From NCBI GenBank assembly GCA_943846745.1, contig OX044360.1, positions 930,001 to 994,000 of the forward strand: a stretch of DNA of 64,000 nucleotides. Direction: 5' to 3'. Position 1 is the stretch's first letter. Each line of letters starts with the position of its first letter. The notes below the pieces were generated by a model that worked only from the letters and a program-made list of their open reading frames with translations, searched no databases and was not told the DNA's origin. This DNA comes from Opacimonas sp002292215. GTDB lineage: Bacteria > Pseudomonadota > Gammaproteobacteria > Enterobacterales > Alteromonadaceae. The translations under genes and the position numbers were made by a program. Shown here in pieces: positions 45,500 through 55,508 of the stretch.

Positions 45500-47047
45500 C
45501 TAAGCTATTGGGTAACTAGCGTTATCATGTAATGGAAATATTGGATACGATAGGTTTTTATGTTCAAACACACACACATCTGTGGTGGTTAGGCCAGGTG
45601 AATCGGCCATAAATATATCATCGCTAATTTCTTTATAAAAAGCTCGGAAATGGGCTGATGATTTAACACACACAATGTCATATTCTTCAACAATAACACC
45701 ATGAGCTCGGCCTGTTACATCATCTAATGCTTGCCCTAGCCCTTTTTGTACAATTACATCAATTTCGCCAATAATAAGCCTGACAGATGGTCCCAGATTA
45801 AAAGTCATACCATGCACCATCGGGCCACGTATAGTTTCAATACCATCTGAAATAGATTTAACGTAAGCTTTACAGACAATGGGAGCACCGCCACGAAGTT
45901 TGTCTAACTTAGCCCCTAATTGAACATCAATCGTTGTGCCGACACCAGAAGCGATGGCCTGATTAACCGTTTCTTCATCGCGAATATTAAAAAAGGCAAT
46001 TTTGCACGCTTTTTGTAACATAATCTCACGCAAAAGATGCGTGGTATCACCCGTACAACCACCCCCAGGGTTATCACCAATATCTGCAATAACAATAGGT
46101 TTATGGACTTTTCTTTGTTCAGCTGTGAATGTTGAATAGATGCCTTTTTTATCAAGTAGTTCGAATACTTCTGCTACCGTTTCTTTGACAGATGGCGGCA
46201 ACTTTAAAGTTTGCTCACGGTTGTCCCAAATCCATTGTGCAAGCTCGTCACTTATTGACTCTGCTAATTCGGAATCATTATTGGTAGTCACCAACACATA
46301 CATGCCACAAAAGTCAGTGTCTTGATAAGGAAAACCATGCATCACAGAACAGTTTAGTACTTTTTCGTTCAACTCATATTGCAAACATTTTTCTTTAATT
46401 TGTGCACCAAATGCGCCTTCAAGCATGGTAGTTGATGGTGGTAATAAAATGGGGATTTTTTTGTAGCGAAAGATAGGGGTAATCTCGCCTAAAAATATTT
46501 GCACACCATGTCGTAATGCGTCTTTTGCACAAGGGTTTAAATCGACATGCGCGTATTCTTTACACGTAGTATAAAAATCATATTCTTTAGCGATGAGGTC
46601 TGTGACCTTGCCATGAAGATCTGTTGAAGACACAATTTTGGCTTTTGGCCCAATTGCTTCACGAATTGATTTAGCGAGATCACCTTCAAGGTCAGCTGTG
46701 TTTAGGACAACCCCAGCGCCATGAATCATTAAATAGAAAATATCGATTGGCTTTTCATTGGCGAGAATCGAAATAATCTCTTCTTTCACCGAAGCGTAAG
46801 CTTCATCAGACACCATGCCAAAGGTTGTATTCACGTGTCTAAAAACAGTAGGGACTATCTCCCAACCATTTTCTAAACATTCCTCGATTGGGCCACCCAT
46901 CGCGGTCCCTTTTAACTTCAACATTTCTTCTTTACTATAGACAACTAAATCTTCTAAATTTGTAGGGCCAGTTAACTCTGTTGCATAGGTATTGGTTTCG
47001 TGAAGCAAACCACCAACAGCTACTCTAATTTTTTTTGAAGTAATCAT
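45500..47047 (-). CDS. M81 family metallopeptidase (MlrC-like)
   Basis: This 515-residue protein belongs to the M81 peptidase family. MlrC, its best-known member, is a zinc enzyme that cleaves linear microcystin peptides. The N-terminal motif GGLLHETNTY (16-18 HET), STDLHGKVTD near 141-150 and KEYAHVDLN near 163-171 supply metal-binding His, Asp and Glu residues, and DNPGGGCTGD is the C-terminal signature. It is cytoplasmic, without signal peptide. The family is large and most members are not microcystinases, so the substrate should be considered an unknown peptide. It is flanked by a transporter and a secreted serine hydrolase. Confidence 0.9.
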   Translation of the reverse strand: MITSKKIRVAVGGLLHETNTYATELTGPTNLEDLVVYSKEEMLKLKGTAMGGPIEECLENGWEIVPTVFRHVNTTFGMVSDEAYASVKEEIISILANEKPIDIFYLMIHGAGVVLNTADLEGDLAKSIREAIGPKAKIVSSTDLHGKVTDLIAKEYDFYTTCKEYAHVDLNPCAKDALRHGVQIFLGEITPIFRYKKIPILLPPSTTMLEGAFGAQIKEKCLQYELNEKVLNCSVMHGFPYQDTDFCGMYVLVTTNNDSELAESISDELAQWIWDNREQTLKLPPSVKETVAEVFELLDKKGIYSTFTAEQRKVHKPIVIADIGDNPGGGCTGDTTHLLREIMLQKACKIAFFNIRDEETVNQAIASGVGTTIDVQLGAKLDKLRGGAPIVCKAYVKSISDGIETIRGPMVHGMTFNLGPSVRLIIGEIDVIVQKGLGQALDDVTGRAHGVIVEEYDIVCVKSSAHFRAFYKEISDDIFMADSPGLTTTDVCVFEHKNLSYPIFPLHDNASYPIA

Positions 47048-47215
47048 ATTGATCTCATTTTTTATTAATGTGTATTTCTAAGGTAGAACTTAGAAACATT
47101 GATATCGTCCTATAAATAACGATTAACGTTAAAATACAATGGTGACTGCTATCTCTTATTTTTCGCCATATTTTTGTTTGCTGGGGTCAGCAAACCTTAG
47201 TAATGAAGGTCACCA

Positions 47216-49150
47216 TCAAGTGTAATAATTGAAACCTAATAAATTCCAATAATCATAAAACAGAATCATTACTACACTAAAAATTGCTACTAACGTTAAA
47301 CGCAATCTAATCATTTTTTTAGTTGTCTTTGAACGCCAAAGTTGCAGCAATACAATGATAAGGAAGGTCGTTGCGATTGCCGCAATAACAGGAAAATATA
47401 ATGAAAATGGAATTAACCATGGAATTTCATAAGCTAAATTTCGCGCTGTAACGACACCAACTATAGCTAAAATCACAAATGCAAGAAGTGAAACAGCGAT
47501 AACGAGTGAGGCTGTCATTGCATGTTTTTCATTATTAGATAGAGTTTTTATTATTTTTGCTTGATAAATACGATGTAAAATCACTTCAATAAAAATAACA
47601 CTTGAAAACACAACAATAAGAATAAAAAACAATAATGAGCGATAAAATGGCACTTTACTCATTTGCCCTACGGGTAGCGTTTCATTCATAAAGCCAGTGA
47701 TTTCACCGGCTTCATTTTTTTGAAAAGCAATGAGTGTCTCCCCATCGATTGGACGAAAAAGATTATGGTCAATTTCAATATAGCGTTTATCATCAATGAG
47801 TAAGGTGTTGTCAGGCATAGCTGCAACCTTTACTTCTTTTAAAGCTGCCATTAAAGCTTCCATTTTTGTGAAACTCGAACGCCATGGCTGGTAACTACCA
47901 ACAAAATCAGCCGCTCGTTGAGAAAAACCATTTATACTGGCATTGATTGAACTAACTTCCTGAGAAGGGAAAAAATAATCATAAAACTCCCCTTTTAATG
48001 CATCAAAAACACTCTTCCCTCCTGGTCCACTAAATGAATAAAACAACATCATGTTTTTCTCTAATGACAAACCAAAATGAGATTTAAAAACCATGGTAGC
48101 TCCATCATGACCTATCATGTTGATCCCCTTAAACGGGTAGTTAATAAAGCCATAAGACATACCACCAATCCTAGGATCTTGGGTATATAAAGTAGATAGC
48201 ATTTTTTTCATTGTTTCAGCGCTCAACAATTGAACAGAATCCCCTTTACTATTGACAAATGTGCCGTTATTGAGGACAGCACGAGCAAAATTAGCCATAT
48301 CGAGACTGCTTACGGATGATGAACCAGCAGGTCCGAAATTTGTGATAATCTCAAAATTTTCTAGAACATACTTTCCATCTTTCCAACCGTAAGATTGAGC
48401 CATATTCGGAGCGAGTGCTTGGGGCAAAGGTTCAACAAATGTCGCGCTCTTCATTTCTAACAGATCAAAAATATTTTTTTGAACATAGTCGTTAAATTCA
48501 AGGCCTGACACGTTCGCCACTATTAACCCTGCGACTGCCGTTCCCCAATTTGAATAAGCAGTATGTTTTCCTGGAGGGTTAACTCGTGCTGGTATATGAC
48601 TCGCTAACGATTTAGCAAGTGGAACAATACGAGAAACATCATCAAGAATTAAATAACCTACTGCGCCATCTTCAAAACCTGCGGTGTGTGAAAGAATGTC
48701 CCTTAATGTTACCGGCTGTCCCGGCCAAGAATCTTCAATTTGAAACGTGTTTAGGTATTGATTAATATCAACATCTAAATCTAAATTCCCTCGCTCTACT
48801 TGCTGCATAACAGATACCCAAGTAAATAATTTAGAAATAGACCCTGGACGAAATAAAGTAGTATTAGGATCTACTCTGATTCCTTTTTCTACATCTTGAT
48901 AACCATAGCCTTTTGAAAAAACAACTTCACCTTCAATCATTAAAGAAACGACACCTGAAGGAGAATGATTTTTTTTCATTAAAGGCTTAACAATGCCATC
49001 AACAAAGGCTTCAACAACAATAGGATTACTTATATCTGGAGTACTCAAGCCCCTTTTCAATTGCATATTATCAGGTTCTTTAGATGCTATTGCATAACTG
49101 ATATTAAAAAAAATCAAGCATGCTGTAATAAATTTCATTCTGTAAAACAT
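47216..49150 (-). CDS. secreted beta-lactamase-fold serine hydrolase with membrane tail
   Basis: This 644-residue protein has a signal peptide (cleaved near SYAIAS) followed by a class C beta-lactamase/DD-peptidase domain. S-x-x-K is at S104-K107 (GSISKLF), Y-x-N is in AYSNWGTAV, and HxG-type GHDGATM near residue 345 replaces KTG. About four hydrophobic helices (residues 500-635) anchor it to the membrane at the C terminus. Such enzymes hydrolyse esters, D-amino-acid peptides or lactams outside the cytoplasm. It heads the minus-strand run with the M81 peptidase and is divergent from a TonB receptor. MlrB of the microcystin cluster belongs to the same broad family. Confidence 0.85.
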   Translation of the reverse strand: MFYRMKFITACLIFFNISYAIASKEPDNMQLKRGLSTPDISNPIVVEAFVDGIVKPLMKKNHSPSGVVSLMIEGEVVFSKGYGYQDVEKGIRVDPNTTLFRPGSISKLFTWVSVMQQVERGNLDLDVDINQYLNTFQIEDSWPGQPVTLRDILSHTAGFEDGAVGYLILDDVSRIVPLAKSLASHIPARVNPPGKHTAYSNWGTAVAGLIVANVSGLEFNDYVQKNIFDLLEMKSATFVEPLPQALAPNMAQSYGWKDGKYVLENFEIITNFGPAGSSSVSSLDMANFARAVLNNGTFVNSKGDSVQLLSAETMKKMLSTLYTQDPRIGGMSYGFINYPFKGINMIGHDGATMVFKSHFGLSLEKNMMLFYSFSGPGGKSVFDALKGEFYDYFFPSQEVSSINASINGFSQRAADFVGSYQPWRSSFTKMEALMAALKEVKVAAMPDNTLLIDDKRYIEIDHNLFRPIDGETLIAFQKNEAGEITGFMNETLPVGQMSKVPFYRSLLFFILIVVFSSVIFIEVILHRIYQAKIIKTLSNNEKHAMTASLVIAVSLLAFVILAIVGVVTARNLAYEIPWLIPFSLYFPVIAAIATTFLIIVLLQLWRSKTTKKMIRLRLTLVAIFSVVMILFYDYWNLLGFNYYT

Positions 49151-49398
49151 GATAAGACAAGACCTTTGATATTTTGTTTATAAAAATATAAAACTAGATA
49201 GACAATGAGTCTGTAACATACATTACATTTACAAATAACTAACAAAAATTATTCTGTTTTGTCTAAAAAAGCTATGTTTCAAACCTATTTGTAACATTGG
49301 TGACATTCTTTAAGCGAATCATTTGTTAATAATATGTGAAGATCGTAATTTAAAAACCAAGCTATGCAATTAAAGTAAGATAGCAAATAGGATGTAAT

Positions 49399-51702
49399 AT
49401 GAAAAAGTTAAAACTAGCTAGCGCGATTGGCTTTATAGTATCAGGATTTAGTGCGCAAGTGTTGGCACAAGAAGTTAATCAAAGTACTAACATCTCAGAT
49501 AAAAAATCAAACTTTGAGATAATCAAAGTCACTGCACAAAAGAGAACCGAGTCGGTTCAAGATGTACCTATCGCAATTCAAGCTTTTAGTGAAGAATCTA
49601 TAAGTAATTTAGGTGCAGAATTAATTACTGATTTATCCAGAGCTGCTCCATCACTTAATTTTGGCGGTGCCAATGGCTCTGTTATGAAAATAGGTATTCG
49701 TGGTATCGTTGATTTCAGTCGAAATATTGGTATTGATGCGAGAACGGGCATATACATTGACGGTGTATATCAAGGCCGCTCTTATTCTGCAAATCAGCCT
49801 GTTATAGGCCTAAATTCTGTTGAAATTTTACGTGGTCCGCAAGGGACTTTATTTGGTAAAAATACAGTTTCAGGTGCTATCAACCTTTCAACCAAAGCCG
49901 CTTCTGACGACTTTGAAGCTTCAGTTGGGTTACAAGCCGGTAACGATGGTTTGTTGAGTTATACAGCCTATATTAATGGTGGTATAACTGATAATCTTTT
50001 TGGTTCATTTTCTTACGCAGATAGTTCATCTGACGGCTACTATGATAACCTAACCACGGGTGAAACCTGGGGGGATCTAAAAAATGATATTATGCGACTT
50101 GAATTAAGATTTGCGGCAACTGATAAACTAGAGTTTATTTTGCGTGGAGATAAGGGCAGCTCGTATAATACGTTACCTGCATATACTAATGCATCACTAG
50201 AGCCTTTCACCACTGTTAAAGGGACATTGGACCAAGATTTCCTAGACTTCTCAGGTGCATCTTTAACAGTTAATTATGATTTCGATAGTGGTTATCAATT
50301 CACCTCAATTACGGCGAAAAGAAAGACCGAGTCAGAAAATTACAATGATAATGACATGACTCCTTCTGTATTTTTACACGATGACCCTTATGGAGAAATT
50401 AGTGAACAACTTACCCAAGAGTTTCGTTTAATATCGCCAAAATTTGACAATTATGACTGGGTTGCAGGCGTGTTCTATTTCGACGGCGAAACAGACTCAA
50501 CAAACCGCAGCATTACCATTGGTGGAGATTTTACACTTGCTTTTTTAGCCCCAGCCTTTGCCGCTATTCCACCTGTTTATGATTTAATTGTTGCCAATGC
50601 TGACGGACTTGCCGGCAAGGTTAAAGCTCCTAGTACATTAAATAACAAATCAACCGCAGCCTATATGCAGGGTAACTACCGAATCAACGAAAGATATGAA
50701 ATTACGGCGGGTCTTCGTTACACAAAAGAAGAAAAAGACCTGACATTCTCTCAACAAAACTTTCCGAATGATCCAGCAATTGCAGGAATGTTAGAAACAG
50801 CAGTTGGGGGCGCGTTCCCGTTTAGTATGAGTCCAGGTGCGGCTTTAGGTGCCATAAACTATGCGCCTTTTGATCGCTCAAGAAGTGAAACCGATTTATC
50901 ACCAACACTCGGTTTAAATGTAAAAATTTCTGATGACCAATTATTATATGGTAAATATACAAAAGGCTTTAAAAGTGGGGGTTGGAATGCTGAAACACGT
51001 TTAACCGGTTTAGGTTCTTTTGAGTTTCAAGATGAGTCAGTAACCAATTATGAAGTAGGTTTTAAATCAACGCTTTTCGATGATAGTGTAAGATTTAATA
51101 TGGCGCTATTTTCATCACAATTTGATGATTTCCAAATATTTCAATTTATCCCAACCGGTCCAAATACTTCAGCAAACGAGCTAACCAACGCGGGTGAAGT
51201 GTCAAACCAAGGTATTGAGATAGAAACGCAATGGTATGCAACAGAAAACTTGTTATTAACATTCAACGGTACATTTTTGGATGCAGTATATGACAAATAT
51301 TCAAATGAAGTTAACGACCCGCTAACGGGTGAATTAATCACGGTTGATTATGCTGGCAACAACCTTGAATTTGCCCCTGACACTAAACTTTATTTTGATG
51401 CTTCATATACCATGGCATTAGACGCAGGTGATTTAGTATTAAGTGCTGATTATAGCTATACCTCTGAAAGTTATGGTGATGCAAGTAATGAGGCAGACTA
51501 TACCATGCCTAGTTATAGTCTCATCAATACTCGTGTTACCTTCTTTGCAAGCTCAGGTGATTGGCAAGCATCCTTGTGGGTTAAAAACCTAGCTGATGAA
51601 GAATATAGTACCAATTCAAACAGAAGTTTCCTTCGAGCGCCTAGATTACTTTGGGGCCCTCATAGAACTTTCGGCGCATCAGTTAAGTTTATGTTTCAAT
51701 AA
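49399..51702 (+). CDS. TonB-dependent outer-membrane receptor
   Basis: This 767-residue receptor has a signal peptide (cleaved near VLAQEV) and a TonB box (IKVTAQKR). The plug shows LRGPQGTLFGKNTVSG and the barrel ends in KFMFQ. It belongs to the same branch as the receptor at 19496, but with different loops. The divergent neighbour is the secreted serine hydrolase, which suggests that the receptor imports its products or substrate. The 248-base shared upstream region contains two TGTAACAT-type sites (49212 and 49289). It ends at a strong terminator. Confidence 0.92.
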   Translation: MKKLKLASAIGFIVSGFSAQVLAQEVNQSTNISDKKSNFEIIKVTAQKRTESVQDVPIAIQAFSEESISNLGAELITDLSRAAPSLNFGGANGSVMKIGIRGIVDFSRNIGIDARTGIYIDGVYQGRSYSANQPVIGLNSVEILRGPQGTLFGKNTVSGAINLSTKAASDDFEASVGLQAGNDGLLSYTAYINGGITDNLFGSFSYADSSSDGYYDNLTTGETWGDLKNDIMRLELRFAATDKLEFILRGDKGSSYNTLPAYTNASLEPFTTVKGTLDQDFLDFSGASLTVNYDFDSGYQFTSITAKRKTESENYNDNDMTPSVFLHDDPYGEISEQLTQEFRLISPKFDNYDWVAGVFYFDGETDSTNRSITIGGDFTLAFLAPAFAAIPPVYDLIVANADGLAGKVKAPSTLNNKSTAAYMQGNYRINERYEITAGLRYTKEEKDLTFSQQNFPNDPAIAGMLETAVGGAFPFSMSPGAALGAINYAPFDRSRSETDLSPTLGLNVKISDDQLLYGKYTKGFKSGGWNAETRLTGLGSFEFQDESVTNYEVGFKSTLFDDSVRFNMALFSSQFDDFQIFQFIPTGPNTSANELTNAGEVSNQGIEIETQWYATENLLLTFNGTFLDAVYDKYSNEVNDPLTGELITVDYAGNNLEFAPDTKLYFDASYTMALDAGDLVLSADYSYTSESYGDASNEADYTMPSYSLINTRVTFFASSGDWQASLWVKNLADEEYSTNSNRSFLRAPRLLWGPHRTFGASVKFMFQ

Positions 51703-51737
51703 TAAACTTAACAGTTAAAAAGACATTTATGCCCTTG

Positions 51738-51770
51738 TGGCGTTTACTTAATGTGAACGCCATTTTTTTT
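51738..51770 (+). terminator. intrinsic terminator after TonB receptor
   Basis: A 10-bp stem with one wobble (51738-51747 with 51753-51762) and a 5-base loop is followed directly by eight T bases, a classical rho-independent terminator on the plus strand. Confidence 0.85.
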
Positions 51771-51858
51771 AGGATATTTTTGATCTTTCAAAGATGCGAA
51801 GAGAAAATAAAAAGGTTTCTTTTGACAGGCTCAATACAAGCTAACGCAAGGTGTCGAT

Positions 51859-52617
51859 TTAACCGCGCCCAACGAAAGGCATTTTCGAAGCCATAACTGT
51901 AATAAACAATACATTCGCGTTTAGGGGTAAACTGTCCATATAAACGACAGATTTGGCAACCTCATTCGAATCTATACCTGGTTCTACCATTAGCGTGCCG
52001 TTTGCCTGAGGGACACCTCCATTCATACTCGCTGTCAACTCGGTAATCGCATTACCAATGTCTATCTGCCCCGCCACAATATCATAAGGGCGGCCATCTA
52101 GCGCTAATGATTTGGTAAGCCCAGTAATAGCGTGTTTGGTACTCGTATACGGCGATGAGCATGGCCGAGGTGAATGCGCCGATATTGAGCCATTATTGAT
52201 GATACGCCCTCCCCTTGGCCGCTGATTTTTCATCAAACGAAAAGCCCCCTGTGCGCATAAAAAACTTCCCGTCAAATTTACATTAACAGTCGATTGCCAG
52301 TCTTCTAGGGGTATTTCGTCAAACTCCACAGGCATGGCGCCTCGACCGGCATTATTAAAGAGTAAGTCAACTCTGCCGTAGACCTCTTTTATGATTGCAA
52401 AAAGATTAAGTACCGACTTTTCAGATGAAACATCTGTTGCAACAGCCAACGCTTTATTGCCAACATCGCCAGCTTCAGCTATTGTTTTTTCCAGAGTATC
52501 TTTTCGGCGCCCCGCCAATACTACCGTGTAGCCTTGTGCTAGCAAAGCCAACGCTGTGCTTTTACCAATACCTGTACCTGCGCCAGTAACGACGGCGATT
52601 TTTTTATTTACGTTCAT
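51859..52617 (-). CDS. short-chain dehydrogenase/reductase
   Basis: This 252-residue SDR has TGAGTGIG for the cofactor and GRRKD after the second strand (suggesting NADP). The structural motif is NNAGRG, and the catalytic set is Ser in NGSISAHS and YTSTKHA. It lies convergently against the TonB receptor and 72 bases after the FAH/MhpD-type hydratase on the same strand. It may act on a hydroxy or keto acid of the pathway. Its substrate is unknown. Confidence 0.87.
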   Translation of the reverse strand: MNVNKKIAVVTGAGTGIGKSTALALLAQGYTVVLAGRRKDTLEKTIAEAGDVGNKALAVATDVSSEKSVLNLFAIIKEVYGRVDLLFNNAGRGAMPVEFDEIPLEDWQSTVNVNLTGSFLCAQGAFRLMKNQRPRGGRIINNGSISAHSPRPCSSPYTSTKHAITGLTKSLALDGRPYDIVAGQIDIGNAITELTASMNGGVPQANGTLMVEPGIDSNEVAKSVVYMDSLPLNANVLFITVMASKMPFVGRG

Positions 52618-52689
52618 CGTATGTTTTTCCTAAGCAGTACTTCTTAAATAAAAGCGGTGAGGACAAAATAGAATCACAAAGACTTTATA

Positions 52690-53505
52690 TTAATCTTCGA
52701 GAAAAGTGACTTTATACTCACCAATATTTTCGTAAGAAATAGTCGTCTCAATATTAAATTTCAGAGCCACTACGCCAGCATAAGACCCTGTAATAATTGC
52801 ATCACCTTTTTTAAACGTGACGCCACGCTTACTCATGAAATTAACTAGCCAGTAAATAGGTAAGTGAGGAAGTGGATTCGGGTGTGCGCCTTCAAATGTT
52901 TGTATGTTATCACCTTGGCTAATTGTCAAGTTTATATGACTTGCGGAAAAAGCTTGGTCTCTATCAATCTCGGGCCCTATAAATAAGCCTTGATTCACTA
53001 TCAAATCGGCGACTATCTCAGGAAACTCAGCCCCGCTGTCATCAGCAAAACGACTTTGAATTAACTCTAAAGCCATATGGCAATTACCAATTGCTGAGTT
53101 TATCTCGTCTTCGCTGTAATCAGTGTCTTTAGCAGGTAAGTTTTTATTTAATATAAATGCAATTTCAGGCTCTATAAGTGCAGCCCCCTGATCTTTGAAT
53201 AACTTACATTCAGGGCCATTCTGAATTGTATTAGAAAAGATAGGTGCAACTATAATTTTATCATCAAAAGGCAGTAGGCATTTCCATCCCCCAACAGTAC
53301 CATCATATTGTTCAACCATTTGTGATTGAATATTTAGTGCGTCATCAATATTTTGAGGACGAAGATTGATGTTTAAACGTCGAGCCTTAGTACCTTTGAC
53401 GCGACGTTTAAGTAATTCGGTCGCAGCTAAAGCAAATTTAGTATTATAAGTCATAAGCGTATTCATAAGTAAGTGAGAACATTTTATATTAAAACTATTC
53501 AACAT
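52690..53505 (-). CDS. 2-oxopent-4-enoate hydratase/4-oxalocrotonate decarboxylase family
   Basis: This 271-residue protein belongs to the FAH superfamily, MhpD branch. The metal ligands are visible as glutamates in ALIEPEIAFIL, and the aspartate region in AIGNCHMALELIQS. MhpD-type enzymes hydrate 2-hydroxy-2,4-dienoates in meta-cleavage pathways, or decarboxylate 2-oxodioates. No aromatic ring-cleaving dioxygenase lies in the window, so the substrate is open. There are several ATG codons near the start without a clear ribosome site, so the N terminus is uncertain. It is divergent from ridA. Confidence 0.82.
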   Translation of the reverse strand: MLNSFNIKCSHLLMNTLMTYNTKFALAATELLKRRVKGTKARRLNINLRPQNIDDALNIQSQMVEQYDGTVGGWKCLLPFDDKIIVAPIFSNTIQNGPECKLFKDQGAALIEPEIAFILNKNLPAKDTDYSEDEINSAIGNCHMALELIQSRFADDSGAEFPEIVADLIVNQGLFIGPEIDRDQAFSASHINLTISQGDNIQTFEGAHPNPLPHLPIYWLVNFMSKRGVTFKKGDAIITGSYAGVVALKFNIETTISYENIGEYKVTFLED

Positions 53506-53660
53506 TAAGGGTTTGTAACAGAGGATTTATAAAAATCATACATTTATCATACAGAAGCCAAATCCATAAGAATGTTACCTGTATTACAGTGTGATTCGAA
53601 AATAGTGTCTATTATCACAATGTGTAAATTTTCCCACTATTTAATTGAGAAGAGAATCTT

Positions 53661-54032
53661 ATGACTAAAAAAGTATTAGGTAATAATCCGATGGGGTTAC
53701 CATTTTCACCAGCTGTTGCAGCCAATGGATTTATATTCTTGTCAGGACAAATGGCGTTTAATAGAGAAAATAAAATTGTAGACGGCGATATTAGCGCTCA
53801 AACAAAGCAAACTTTAGACAATATTAAAAAATTACTTGCCGATATTGGTTTAGGAATGGATGCTATTATCAAAAATACTATTTGGCTTACCAATGTTGAA
53901 GACTTTGCTGCTTTTAATCAGGCTTATGCTGAATATTTCCCAGAAAACCCGCCTGCTAGGGCAACCGTGCGTTCTGACCTATTAATTCCTGGTGCTCTTA
54001 TTGAAATTGAAGCGCTTGCGTTAAAGGATTAA
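53661..54032 (+). CDS. RidA family enamine/imine deaminase
   Basis: This is a 123-residue RidA/YjgF protein. It carries the family pattern (FIFLSGQMAF, TKQTLDNIKKLL, NTIWLTNVEDFAAFN) and the catalytic arginine in PPARATVRSDLL, with the glutamate in LIEIEALAL. It hydrolyses reactive 2-aminoacrylate-type enamines to keto acids. It is followed 33 bases later by the D-amino-acid dehydrogenase, whose imino product is the natural substrate. AGAAGAGA precedes the ATG. Confidence 0.93.
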   Translation: MTKKVLGNNPMGLPFSPAVAANGFIFLSGQMAFNRENKIVDGDISAQTKQTLDNIKKLLADIGLGMDAIIKNTIWLTNVEDFAAFNQAYAEYFPENPPARATVRSDLLIPGALIEIEALALKD

Positions 54033-54065
54033 TTGAAAAATTATTGATACCCTCGAGGAGTGAAT

Positions 54066-55319
54066 ATGAAAATTACGATCATTGGCAGCGGTTTACTTGG
54101 TTTATCCACGGCATATCATTTATTAACACAGGGACATCAAGTCACTATTGTTGAACGTCAGTCTGATTCAGGCTTAGAAACAAGCTATGCTAATGGTGGC
54201 TTGTTGACTCCTAGCTTGTGTGAGCCATGGAATGCACCTGGTGTATTTTTTAATTTATTAAAATATATTGGACGTGAAGACTCTCCTTTACTATTGAGAC
54301 CCAAAGCCCTTCCCTCTTTGATGTTCTGGGGAATGTCTTTTTTACGCTACTCTACACAAAGTAGTTATAACGAAACTATTTTTAAAAATACACGACTCGC
54401 TAAATATAATTTAACCGTACTTGATGAGATGGCTAAACAAATCCCTATGTCTGATTTTGGTGGCGGTAAAAGCACAATGAAAGTGTGTCGCCAAGAAGTG
54501 GAATTAGATGAAGTATTAAAAATGGCTGAGTTCTTAGCGCCTGAAAAAATTCCGTTTAAAATGCTAAGTCGTGACGAGGCATTCACTCTAGAGCCTTCAT
54601 TGAAACCCCTCGGTGATAAAGTTGCTGGGGGTATTTATTTCCCTGACGACCGATTTGGAGATGCTCATCAATATTGCGTTGAATTAGCTGAGTACCTTAA
54701 AAATAATGGTGTGGAATTTTTATATAATACGAGTGTGACAAATATGCACAGCAAAGGCGGTCGCATAACGCATATAGATACGGATCAAGGCACTCTAGAT
54801 GCTGACAATTTTGTACTCAGCGCGGGTAGTTTCTCGCCCTTATTATCAAGCAAGGTAGGTGTGAATATTCCTGTGCGACCTTGCAAGGGGTATTCATTAA
54901 CTCTTGAATTACCGGGTTGGGATAATGCACCCAAGATACCTGTTATTGATCATTCTTTACATGCTGCAGTCACACCTTTAGGTAACAAAATTAGAGTAGC
55001 TGGGACTGCTGAGTTCAGTGGTTATGACAATGAATTAAATGCAAGTAGATTGCAAAACCTGTTTGGACTATTAGAAGGAATTTTCCCGGAATCCACGGCT
55101 TACATACAAAAGGAAAAAACCAAAGAATGGACAGGGCTTAGACCTGTTTCTGCTTCTGGCGCTGCCATTATTGGGCATACAAAAATAAAGAACTTATATG
55201 TTAATTCGGGTCAAGGTCATTTAGGTTGGACCTGTGCGGCTGGATCTGGAAAAGCGCTTTCAGATTTAATATCGGGTAAAACACCTGATATTAATTTGTC
55301 AGACTATGCTTTGAGGTAA
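54066..55319 (+). CDS. D-amino-acid dehydrogenase (DadA family)
   Basis: This is a FAD-dependent oxidoreductase of about 418 residues in the DadA family. The N-terminal dinucleotide fold is GSGLLGLSTAYHLLTQG with the acidic end IVERQSD. The C terminus shows EWTGLRPVSASGAAIIGH, the DadA-like active-site region. It would oxidise D-amino acids to imino acids, passing electrons to the respiratory chain. A GTG at 54060 is in frame, but ATG 54066 is preferred since GAGGAG lies 6 bases upstream. Paired with ridA. Its true substrate may be a D-amino acid from a peptide. Confidence 0.9.
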   Translation: MKITIIGSGLLGLSTAYHLLTQGHQVTIVERQSDSGLETSYANGGLLTPSLCEPWNAPGVFFNLLKYIGREDSPLLLRPKALPSLMFWGMSFLRYSTQSSYNETIFKNTRLAKYNLTVLDEMAKQIPMSDFGGGKSTMKVCRQEVELDEVLKMAEFLAPEKIPFKMLSRDEAFTLEPSLKPLGDKVAGGIYFPDDRFGDAHQYCVELAEYLKNNGVEFLYNTSVTNMHSKGGRITHIDTDQGTLDADNFVLSAGSFSPLLSSKVGVNIPVRPCKGYSLTLELPGWDNAPKIPVIDHSLHAAVTPLGNKIRVAGTAEFSGYDNELNASRLQNLFGLLEGIFPESTAYIQKEKTKEWTGLRPVSASGAAIIGHTKIKNLYVNSGQGHLGWTCAAGSGKALSDLISGKTPDINLSDYALR

Positions 55320-55508
55320 AAAGCAAAAGTTAACAACTTAAGTTTTAGATTTTTCAGTTTTAAACTTAAAAATCTTTTTTGAAAAAATTGAATCATTTTT
55401 TCTGTCATTATAAATTTGTTCCAGAATGTAATAAAGATAACAATATACAACCAAATACTGTGATACTTTTAACTTTATTAACATAAATATAACAGAAAAG
55501 GTGATATA

